A program made the translations under genes and the position numbers. From Puniceibacterium sp. IMCC21224 (GTDB lineage: Bacteria > Pseudomonadota > Alphaproteobacteria > Rhodobacterales > Rhodobacteraceae), in contig NZ_LDPY01000001.1 in the NCBI RefSeq assembly GCF_001038505.1, positions 496,001 to 560,000 of the forward strand: a stretch of 64,000 nt of DNA, written 5' to 3'. Of the stretch, positions 35,360-42,158 are shown piece by piece (within the stretch, counting starts at the first letter, position 1; every line of letters begins with the position of its first letter). Below the pieces are notes generated by a model. That model was not told where the DNA came from. It ran no database searches and saw only the letters and a program-made list of their open reading frames with translations.

Positions 35360-36508
35360 TCAGTGGTTCAGGACTCGGCCCGCCGGGCTCACTACAAATT
35401 TGCGCACGCTGGCAAATCCGGCCGGATTTTGTTCTGCCAACACCTGAAAGGGCCTCTCGGGCAGGACAATCATCCGCTCGGTCCGGGTGGCGCCGGTGTC
35501 CACCCCGCGGCCTGCGAATGGGTCGAGCGCGAAGATCTCGCGCTCTACTTTGCCGAACCAGCCCGCGCGCTCTTCACGCACCCGGTCGCTTAGCAATTCC
35601 TCCCAGGTCCAGGCCAGCGCCCAGTCCTGCCCCTGCGGCGCGCGGGCGGCGGCAAGCACGTCGCGGATCGGGCCGGACTGACGGGTGTATTGATGCGAAT
35701 ACATCGGGCCGATGTGCAGCCGCCGCAGCCGCTTTGGATGCAGATGGTCAAAGCTTTCGTCGAACCCCTTGGCGATTGTCAGCAACTTTAGTCCGCCCAG
35801 TGATTGCCCGATCAGATGCGCCTGCACTTCGGGCCAGCGGCGCAGATCGCGTGGCAGGGCGTCGCGACCGGAATCCTCAACCTCCATCAGGTAGATCACT
35901 GGCAGGTTGATCTGGCTGTCATAGACCGCCCAATGCAGCAGATAGGTGCGCCGCGGCTCGGTCCCGCTCAGCCAGACGGCAATCGGATCGTTGCGGGCCC
36001 AGAAAAGCTGTCCGCGTTGCAATTCCTCATAGTACAGCCGCTGGCTCAGCGCGAATTGCAGCCGGGTTGGTACGGATTGTTCGCCGATGATCTGCCGCAC
36101 CATCTGATCCTTCAGGGCGTCGGTCGTGGGCAGGCCGTCCAAGTGTGCCGCCGCCTGCATCGCGTCATTGGCCATCACCATCAGTTCCGGCGCAACGGGA
36201 AAGCCGCTTTCGTGATCGTCCATGGTGAGCGAGCCAAAGAACTGCCCGGTGTCGCGCCCGACCAGCAGGTATTTCATGCTCAGCGCGCGAAAGGTGAACG
36301 CGATGCTCTGGACATACCGCGCCAGCACCTCGACCTCGGTTTTGCTGAGCGTGCCTTCGGCCTGCAATAGTGCCGCAACCCGTCCAAGGTGCCCGGTGAT
36401 CGCGGCGAATTTGGCGAAATACCTGCGGCTCGCGAACAGATCGCTCAGTCCGACATGATCGTTTGCGGGGTCAATCTCCACCGTCGCCCCCCCCACCATC
36501 ACAACCAT
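35360..36508 (-). CDS. Conserved protein of unknown function, 382 aa
   Basis: No signal peptide or membrane helix is visible. Residues about 60-130 are mostly helical (LLQAEGTLSKTEVEVLARYVQ), and the middle contains LLHWAVYDSQINLPVIYLMEVEDSGRDAL. No family is recognised. The open frame extends up to 36625 but overlaps a well-supported small gene, so I use the ATG at 36508; a start a little later (36499 or a GTG at 36481) is possible. It overlaps the 56-aa gene by up to 38 bases and precedes the AAA gene by 70 bp. Confidence 0.68.
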   Translation of the reverse strand: MVVMVGGATVEIDPANDHVGLSDLFASRRYFAKFAAITGHLGRVAALLQAEGTLSKTEVEVLARYVQSIAFTFRALSMKYLLVGRDTGQFFGSLTMDDHESGFPVAPELMVMANDAMQAAAHLDGLPTTDALKDQMVRQIIGEQSVPTRLQFALSQRLYYEELQRGQLFWARNDPIAVWLSGTEPRRTYLLHWAVYDSQINLPVIYLMEVEDSGRDALPRDLRRWPEVQAHLIGQSLGGLKLLTIAKGFDESFDHLHPKRLRRLHIGPMYSHQYTRQSGPIRDVLAAARAPQGQDWALAWTWEELLSDRVREERAGWFGKVEREIFALDPFAGRGVDTGATRTERMIVLPERPFQVLAEQNPAGFASVRKFVVSPAGRVLNH

Positions 36509-36641
36509 CGCTGTCGACCCACGAAGACCCCGTTCCGGAGGCATTGTCTCTGCGCCGATAGGGGCGGTTGCTGATGCGTGCGGCCACGACCATGCATAGC
36601 ACTGCGAACAACACGAGCCCGGCAATTGCGCTGTAACTCAT
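36471..36641 (-). CDS. 56-aa membrane protein with Gly/Asp-rich tail
   Basis: The ATG at 36641 has AAGGA six bases upstream. The peptide starts MSYSAIAGLVLFAVLCMVVA, a single membrane helix, then a basic patch (ARISNRPYRRR) and a tail with the pattern SWVDSDGCDGGGGDGGD. The Cys/Gly/Asp-rich C-terminus resembles the low-complexity tails of several uncharacterised small membrane proteins; I cannot name a family. It lies between the coiled-coil gene (39 bp) and the 382-aa gene (overlap), and is probably missed by automatic callers. Confidence 0.68.
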   Translation of the reverse strand: MSYSAIAGLVLFAVLCMVVAARISNRPYRRRDNASGTGSSWVDSDGCDGGGGDGGD

Positions 36642-36680
36642 ATCTGTTCCTTGCCTGCGCGCGTTGTTCCCGCCATGGCC

Positions 36681-37757
36681 TTAGCCCCCGTATAGGTTTT
36701 TGTCGTGCTTTTCGACGATCGCCGCAAACCGACGGGCAAAGCGTTCGTCGGCCTTGGCTTTTTGTGCCAGCACGTCGCGGGCAAAGACCATGTGATCCTC
36801 GTGCGCCTCGAGCATGTCACCCATGCGCTGATTGGTGGCGGTGCCGATGGCGGCCATGGCGGCCTGCGCCTCTTTGTCGGTCTCGACGCCGATCTCGTTG
36901 ATCCGATGCGCCACATCCTGTTGCTGCGCCGTCTTGAGCGATTTGGTCAGTGCGTCGTACAGCACCACGCGCTGTTTGGTATCGGTCTGTAATTTGTTGA
37001 TCAGTACCATCTGCGTCGCCGCCTGGTTTTGCAGCGAATCGATCCAGGTTTTGCCCTTTTCGATGTAGCGTTCCAGCGTCTGGGATTTTGCCAGCTTGAC
37101 TTGTTCGTCCTGCACCAGCGCGTTGTAGCCACGGTTCAGATCGGCCAGTTCGGTTTCCAATTTGGTGCGTGCGGCGGCGTCCTGTTCCATGCCGATGCGG
37201 TTTTCCAGCTCGATGATCTTTGGATCCATCGCCAGAATCCCGGCGCGGGTGGCTTCTAGTTCGCCCACGGTAAATTCGCGCTCGTCCAGGGTTTCGGTCA
37301 GATTGGTTTCAACCTTGTCCTTTTGGTCGTTAAGCAGGGACAGCTGCCCTTCGAGCAGTTTGACGATCACGTCGGATTTCCCGATCAGATCCTGCAATTT
37401 GTCGTCGATGCTGGCGGTCTTGACCCGCTCCTGCCGCATCGAATCCGATTTCGCCTGCGAAAAGATGCCGACAAAGCTTTCCCAACCGGTCTTGGTCCGC
37501 ATTTCGTCAAAGTCGCGCGAAAAGGCCGAGGTAACGTCGTCCAGCCCCATAATCAGTTCGGCGATATTGGCGTTCATCACGTCGGTGTGGGCGTGAACAT
37601 CTTCCAGTGTGGCGTTTTCGATGTCGATCATCGCGTCGTCGCCTGATTTCATCTTGGATCGGGCGGTTTCGATTCGCGTCGTCAGTTCGGAAATCTTGGA
37701 CTGTGCGGCGGCGACCTGCGCCTGGCTTTCGCGCACCTGTGTGTCAAAATCGGCCAT
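36681..37757 (-). CDS. Soluble coiled-coil protein, 358 aa, unknown
   Basis: From MADFDTQVRESQAQVAAAQS onward the protein is almost entirely helical and charged, with heptad-like patterns through about residue 250 and no membrane segment. In overall style it recalls PspA/IM30-like or TelA-like coiled-coil proteins, but I see no diagnostic motif for either. The ATG at 37757 has AAGG eight bases upstream; a longer frame to 37835 lacks a good site. It is the first gene of the eight-gene operon, so the promoter should lie in 37758-37903, between it and ohrR. Confidence 0.75.
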   Translation of the reverse strand: MADFDTQVRESQAQVAAAQSKISELTTRIETARSKMKSGDDAMIDIENATLEDVHAHTDVMNANIAELIMGLDDVTSAFSRDFDEMRTKTGWESFVGIFSQAKSDSMRQERVKTASIDDKLQDLIGKSDVIVKLLEGQLSLLNDQKDKVETNLTETLDEREFTVGELEATRAGILAMDPKIIELENRIGMEQDAAARTKLETELADLNRGYNALVQDEQVKLAKSQTLERYIEKGKTWIDSLQNQAATQMVLINKLQTDTKQRVVLYDALTKSLKTAQQQDVAHRINEIGVETDKEAQAAMAAIGTATNQRMGDMLEAHEDHMVFARDVLAQKAKADERFARRFAAIVEKHDKNLYGG

Positions 37758-37903
37758 CGTCTCTGCCTTCTCCCAGTCAATCGCTTTTGATGTAGATGGG
37801 GAATGTAATGCCAATTTACATTGGCGTCCCCGCAAAATTTTATTGTTGTGGAAAACTGCCCCAACCGACGCGGCGGCGCAACGCTGATCTGTCAGGCTGG
37901 CGG

Positions 37904-38347
37904 TCAGCGCGTGTTCAGTGCGCCCGAAATCTGTCGCAGCTTAGTTTGCAAATCGCGGATCTCGTCCACCGCCATCCCGGTGTTGCGCGCCACGCACATC
38001 GGGATGGCCGCCGCGTCAGCCTCAAGTGCTGCACCCGCGTCTGTCAGCGTCACAAGCACCCGACGCTCGTCATTTTGGTCGCGGCTGCGGGTGACGCGCC
38101 CGGCTGCCGCCAGCCGCTTGATCACCGGGGTCAGGGTATTGGATGACAACCCAAGCCGCTGACCGATCTGTCCGACGCTTTGGCCACCTTGCGACCAGAG
38201 CACCAGAAGCACCAGATATTGCGGATAAGTCAGGCCCATCGGATCAAGCAACGGCTTGTAGAACCGCCCGAACGCGTGGTTCGCGGCATAAAGGTCAAAG
38301 CAAAGCATTTGCTCCAGCCCGTCAATCTTGTCTCCGGTGTCTGTCAT
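37904..38347 (-). CDS. ohrR: MarR-family organic hydroperoxide sensor/repressor
   Basis: The 147-aa winged-helix repressor has the OhrR N-terminal pattern LCFDLYAANHAFGRFYKPLL, with the redox-sensing Cys at about 16, then LTYPQYLVLLVLW and the DNA-recognition helix around SSNTLTPVIKRL. Oxidation of that Cys is known to release OhrR from DNA. It is divergent from ohr, with 113 bp between them containing two similar palindromes. The few other cysteines place it nearer the one-Cys class. Confidence 0.92.
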   Translation of the reverse strand: MTDTGDKIDGLEQMLCFDLYAANHAFGRFYKPLLDPMGLTYPQYLVLLVLWSQGGQSVGQIGQRLGLSSNTLTPVIKRLAAAGRVTRSRDQNDERRVLVTLTDAGAALEADAAAIPMCVARNTGMAVDEIRDLQTKLRQISGALNTR

Positions 38348-38360
38348 AATTCTGAGGTAG

Positions 38361-38372
38361 ATCGTGCGCGAT
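38361..38372 (+). promoter_or_regulatory. OhrR operator candidate, ohrR-proximal
   Basis: ATCGTGCGCGAT is an inverted repeat 13 bp before the ohrR start on the minus strand. It matches the ohr-proximal site in its outer five bases on each side (ATCGT/GCGAT against ATCGT/ACGAT). Binding here would give autoregulation. Confidence 0.5.
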
Positions 38373-38386
38373 GTATTCGCAAGCCC

Positions 38387-38428
38387 TTGACCCAGTGACG
38401 TTCGGCACTATTTATATCGTACACGATA
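38387..38428 (+). promoter_or_regulatory. ohr promoter and OhrR operator candidate
   Basis: TTGACC at 38387-38392 and an A/T-rich TTTATA at 38411-38416 (18-bp spacing) look like a promoter. The palindrome TATCGT-AC-ACGATA at 38415-38428 overlaps the -10 end, so a bound repressor would block transcription. The ohr ribosome site AGGAG follows at 38450-38454. Confidence 0.55.
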
Positions 38429-38460
38429 AAATCGCCTGGGATCAAAGATAGGAGCTCATC

Positions 38461-38889
38461 ATGCCGACCAAGATTATATATTCCACCAGCGCCACAGCTA
38501 CCGGCGGCGGCCGCGATGGTCACACCCAAACCGACGATGGTACGCTGTCGCTCGACCTTGCTGTGCCCACGGCAATGGGCGGTCCGGGTGGCGATGCAGC
38601 CAACCCGGAAAAACTGTTCGCGGCGGGCTATGCCGCCTGCTTCATGGGCGCGATGCGGTTCTACGCAGGTCAAAAAAAGCTGAGCGTGCCGGATGACGCA
38701 TCGGTCAATGTCCAGGTCGGTATCGGCCCGCGCGAAGACATGGGCTTTGGCCTGGATATCCAGATCAAAGTGTCACTGCCGGGTGTGGATGAAGCAACCG
38801 CCAAAGACCTGATCGACGGCGGTCACGGCGTCTGCCCCTACTCCAACGCGATCACCAAGGGTCTGACGATTACACCTGTCCTGGCCTAA
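38461..38889 (+). CDS. ohr: Organic hydroperoxide resistance protein
   Basis: The 142-aa Ohr/OsmC protein reduces organic hydroperoxides with paired cysteines, regenerated by lipoylated proteins. The peroxidatic Cys lies in FAAGYAACFMGAM (about 60) and the resolving Cys in GGHGVCPYSNAI (about 125). Length and the N-terminal TKIIYSTSATATGGGRDG are typical. It is divergent from ohrR, whose product should repress it. Confidence 0.95.
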   Translation: MPTKIIYSTSATATGGGRDGHTQTDDGTLSLDLAVPTAMGGPGGDAANPEKLFAAGYAACFMGAMRFYAGQKKLSVPDDASVNVQVGIGPREDMGFGLDIQIKVSLPGVDEATAKDLIDGGHGVCPYSNAITKGLTITPVLA

Positions 38890-38920
38890 AAGTTCGGGTC
38901 GTCAGATCTGAACTTCGGAT

Positions 38921-38952
38921 GTGGCTGCCGGCCCAGTTGTGCCGCCGGCCAC
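38921..38952 (+). terminator. Stem-loop after ohr, possible terminator
   Basis: GTGGC-TGCCGGC and GCCGGCCAC can pair with a small bulge across an 11-base loop, followed by ATTTGTTC. The T-run is weak, so it is only a candidate. Confidence 0.35.
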
Positions 38953-39102
38953 ATTTGTTCGATGCCGCCCCAGATTGTGCGGGGAATAAACCTCATTTGC
39001 GCCTGATCCGGGGCGCGATGCCCGGCCAACGCCACTTGCGTGATGATCACCCATGGCTAAGATCAGTGCATCAAGACATCATTTATCTTTCCGGAGAAAT
39101 TC

Positions 39103-39681
39103 ATGCCTTTTCCAATTTACCTTCGCCGCTTTTCCGTCCTGCTAATCCCGGCATTTCTGCTGCCGCAGATCGTCGTTGCTGACGAGGTGACGGATGCTTT
39201 GCAATCCGCCCTTTCGGCCTACGAAGACGGCGACGTGCAATACGCGATCGAAGAACTTGATTTCGCCCGCAACAAGCTGCTGGCGCTCAAGACCGATGCG
39301 CTGGGTGGGTATCTGCCAGCCGCGCCCGAAGGGTGGACGCGCGAGGATGACGAGGACATGAATGCCGGTCTGGCGATGATGGGCGGTGGCGTCGGGGCGC
39401 AGGCAACCTATACCGACGCGACGGCGTCCAGCACGTATACCATCACCATGATGGCGGATAATCCGATGGTGGCGGGTATGTCAGCCATGGTGGCCAATGC
39501 CGCCGCCATGGGAATGACGGTCGAACGCATCGGCAGCCAGCGTTTCGCCATTCAGGACGGCCAGATCATGGGTCTGGTCGGCAACCGTATTCTGGTTCAG
39601 GCCGAAGGCGCGGACAAGGCGGCGATGCTCGAAGCGCTTGGCACCATCGACTACACGGCGCTGGCCAACTTCGGCCAATAA
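39103..39681 (+). CDS. Exported protein of unknown function, 192 aa
   Basis: A signal peptide is clear: basic FPIYLRRF, a hydrophobic core (SVLLIPAFLLPQIV) and a likely cleavage site near VVA-DE (about residue 26). The mature part has a helical N-terminal region (DALQSALSAYEDGDVQYAIEEL, a tetratricopeptide-like look) then a Met/Gly/Ala-rich beta-like domain (STYTITMMADNPMVAGMS). GGAG lies 7 bases before the ATG. No family recognised; probably periplasmic. Confidence 0.78.
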   Translation: MPFPIYLRRFSVLLIPAFLLPQIVVADEVTDALQSALSAYEDGDVQYAIEELDFARNKLLALKTDALGGYLPAAPEGWTREDDEDMNAGLAMMGGGVGAQATYTDATASSTYTITMMADNPMVAGMSAMVANAAAMGMTVERIGSQRFAIQDGQIMGLVGNRILVQAEGADKAAMLEALGTIDYTALANFGQ

Positions 39682-39695
39682 CCGCTATTTTGACA

Positions 39696-39731
39696 GTCAG
39701 CCCATCGCCCTGGGCGGGACGGCGGGCTGAC
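39696..39731 (+). terminator. Inverted repeat between convergent genes
   Basis: GTCAGCCC (39696-39703) and GGGCTGAC (39724-39731) form a perfect 8-bp stem, with an inner GCCC/GGGC hairpin. It lies between the stops of the exported protein and the creatinase gene, so it may end transcription from both sides, although it lacks a T-run. Confidence 0.4.
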
Positions 39732-39752
39732 CGGGCATGTGACACAGATCGC

Positions 39753-40964
39753 TTACGCGGCGCCGACCACGTTGAAACCGGGACCGTAAGGGTAGTGTGT
39801 GATATCTTCGGCGTTATCTGCGCCGATCACCAGAATATCATGTTCGCGGTATCCGCCTGCGCCCGGTTGGCCCTCGGGGATGGTCAGCATCGGCTCCATC
39901 GAGATGACCATCCCCGGCTCCAGCACAGTGTCGATATCTTCGCGCAGTTCCAGACCGGCTTCGCGGCCATAGAAATGCGACAGCACCCCAAAGCTGTGAC
40001 CATAGCCAAAAGTGCGGTATTGCAGCATCTCCCGCTCGGCCAGAAAGTCGTTGATCTTGTGGGTGATTTCGGCACAGGACGCGCCGGGGCGCAGCAGGGA
40101 CATGCCATATTCATGCGCTGCCACGTTGGCCTCCCAGATCCGCAAGGACGCATCGTCGACGTCACCCACAAACAATGTCCGTTCCAGCGCGGTGTAATAC
40201 CCCGAGATCATCGGAAAGCAGTTCAGCGACAGGATATCGCCATGCTGCAACACGCGCCCGGTCACTGGGTTGTGTGCGCCGTCGGTGTTTAACCCGCTCT
40301 GGAACCAGACCCAGGTATCGCGATATTCGGCGTCCGGAAAGGCGTGGGCAATCTCGACCTCCATCGCGTCGCGCCCGGCCATGGTCACGTCGATTTCGCT
40401 GACACCTTCGCGGATGGCGTCCCGGATAGCATAGCCACCGATATCGGCGACACGCGCGCCTTCGCGGATCAGGGCGATTTCGGCGGCGGATTTGTGCATC
40501 CTCTGGCGCATTGTCGCGTCGTTGACGGCCACTTTGGATCTTGGCGTCAGGAATGAATCGAGCTTGGCCAGACCCTGCAAGGTCAGGTGATCCTCCTCGA
40601 ACCCGATGATGCGGTCTGTTCCGGTGACCGAACGGATCGCGCGCCAATAGTTGTCCCGCGTCCAGTCGGTATAGGTGATATTGTCACCATGACAGCGCCG
40701 CCACGGCTGGCCCGCGTCGATCCCTGCCGAAATCGTGACACTGTCAGTCGGTGTGACGACCAGCGCGTAGGGACGCCCGAAACTGCAATACAGAAAGCCC
40801 GAGTAGTAGGCGATATTGTGCATCGAACTCAGCACACATGCGTCGACCCCGGCCTCAGTCATGATCCGGCGCAACCCGGACAAGCGGGCTTCATATTCGG
40901 CGACTGCAAAGGGCAGGGACGCCTTTTCACCATTGTGAAAACGATAGAATTCTGGACGTTGCAT
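39753..40964 (-). CDS. Creatinase (creatine amidinohydrolase)
   Basis: The 403-aa pita-bread enzyme would hydrolyse creatine to sarcosine and urea (EC 3.5.3.3). By eye it is strikingly close to Pseudomonas creatinase: FLYCSFGRPYALVVT, AGQPWRR, YTDWTRDNYW, WFQSGLNTDGAHNPVT, LSLNCFPMISGYYTALERTL, LQYRTFGYGHSFG and GYREHDIL all occur, and the length matches. Related M24 members are Xaa-Pro dipeptidases and DMSP lyase DddP, but the creatinase-specific blocks favour this call. The ATG at 40964 follows GGAGGG by 7 bases; the longer frame is not needed. No creatininase or sarcosine oxidase gene is nearby. Confidence 0.85.
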   Translation of the reverse strand: MQRPEFYRFHNGEKASLPFAVAEYEARLSGLRRIMTEAGVDACVLSSMHNIAYYSGFLYCSFGRPYALVVTPTDSVTISAGIDAGQPWRRCHGDNITYTDWTRDNYWRAIRSVTGTDRIIGFEEDHLTLQGLAKLDSFLTPRSKVAVNDATMRQRMHKSAAEIALIREGARVADIGGYAIRDAIREGVSEIDVTMAGRDAMEVEIAHAFPDAEYRDTWVWFQSGLNTDGAHNPVTGRVLQHGDILSLNCFPMISGYYTALERTLFVGDVDDASLRIWEANVAAHEYGMSLLRPGASCAEITHKINDFLAEREMLQYRTFGYGHSFGVLSHFYGREAGLELREDIDTVLEPGMVISMEPMLTIPEGQPGAGGYREHDILVIGADNAEDITHYPYGPGFNVVGAA

Positions 40965-41288
40965 GGAATGACCCTCCGACAATGTACCGCAGGTCCGGGG
41001 GAAACTCTGTTGTCCACCCTCACAGCACTGCAGCACGAGAAAGGTCCCGGCGTTCAGGACGGAAAACAGATCGTACCATATCGGGCACGCGGGCGACGCC
41101 ATCGCCTTGCCACAGCGTTACGCCAGGATCTTGAATCCGGCAAGCGATGTTTTGCGTCTCTTGTGCGAACATATCAGCCGTGACGCCTTTTATGATCAGC
41201 GGTCAATTGCGCTGATCAGCAGTCAGAAAGCCGACCCCGGCTTCTTCTCTTTTCAAATACGCAAGGAACCCTGGCAACAGACGGCAAC
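40965..41288 (-). other. 324-bp region upstream of creatinase gene; palindrome and dispersed repeat
   Basis: No gene is seen. It contains the perfect inverted repeat TGATCAGCG / CGCTGATCA (41193-41218, 8-base spacer), a possible regulator site for creatinase, and a small hairpin AAGCCG-ACCC-CGGCTT (41228-41243) beside the second copy of the 25-bp element (41240-41264). The hydrolase upstream ends at 41289, so its 3' end and the creatinase promoter share this segment. Confidence 0.55.
41240..41264 (-). repeat. Dispersed 25-bp element, copy 2
   Basis: The core GCTTCTTCTCTT is followed by TTCAAATACGCAA, closely matching 35306-35330. In this copy a GC hairpin is adjacent, so the minus-strand transcript of the hydrolase gene would carry the element in its 3' end. 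Confidence 0.4.
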
Positions 41289-42080
41289 TCAAATGGCCAA
41301 TAGCGCCTGGCTGATCGCAGAATCAGCGTCGGACAACCCGTCAACCACAGTGAAATGATTGGCTCCGGGTTGGATTACATGCCGGGCATCCCACGCCTCG
41401 GCCAGCCAGCGCGACTGATCAAGGAAGGCGGGGCGCTCGTCTGATCCGACCCACACGGTGACAGACATCGCCGGGCGCGGTTGTAAGACGGGGCTTTCGG
41501 CCTGCGCTTCAGCTGCGTCCAGTCGGAAATCTGTGTTCATTCGGGTCTGTACCAGCGGTCGCACGTCTGACACGGATGAAATAGGCATCAGCCTGTCCAC
41601 ACGTGTTGCCACGTCCGGGGGCAGCATGTTGGGCGCGGCCAGTCGCGCAACCAGATGGCCGCCTGCGGAATGTCCCACCAGCCGCAGCGGCCCGCCAACT
41701 TCGCGAGACGCAACTGTCACGGCCCGCGCAACTTGACGCGTGATGTCGCTGATCCGCACCTGCGGAACCAGATCGTAGGACGGCATCGCCACCGCCCAGC
41801 CCCGCGCGACCGCGCCCTGCGCCAGATGCGAGAATACCGTCCGGTCGAATCGTCGCCAGTAGCCGCCATGGACAAAGACGACCAACCCCTGTTGCGCGCC
41901 CTCGGGCAGGAACAAATCCAGCACCTGCCGCGCCGTGGGACCATACATCAGTCCCAGACGCGCGCGTCTGGGAGCGGCCATTCGCTGGCGAAAGGTCTTG
42001 GCCAGCGCGCTCCAGCGCGGCTCGTATCCGGCGGCGTCCGGAATATACGATATGTTGTCGTAGGCGTCGTCGATGTCCAT
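41289..42080 (-). CDS. Alpha/beta hydrolase, arylformamidase/BD-FAE-like
   Basis: The 263-aa hydrolase has an oxyanion motif VVFVHGGYWRRFDR (HGG, about 70) and nucleophile elbow LVGHSAGGHLVARL (Ser about 137), with a late His in GANHFTVVDGL completing the triad. HGGYW plus GHSAGGH is characteristic of kynurenine formamidase-like esterases. Tryptophan degradation is possible, but no kyn genes are near; an unspecific esterase is the alternative. It is divergent from gabD, 78 bp away. Confidence 0.8.
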   Translation of the reverse strand: MDIDDAYDNISYIPDAAGYEPRWSALAKTFRQRMAAPRRARLGLMYGPTARQVLDLFLPEGAQQGLVVFVHGGYWRRFDRTVFSHLAQGAVARGWAVAMPSYDLVPQVRISDITRQVARAVTVASREVGGPLRLVGHSAGGHLVARLAAPNMLPPDVATRVDRLMPISSVSDVRPLVQTRMNTDFRLDAAEAQAESPVLQPRPAMSVTVWVGSDERPAFLDQSRWLAEAWDARHVIQPGANHFTVVDGLSDADSAISQALLAI

Positions 42081-42158
42081 CGCTTCCCTCCGCGCTGGGG
42101 CTGGACTATATGCATAGCAGACGAACTGCGGGCCGCAGTATCAAAATCGGAGATGACC

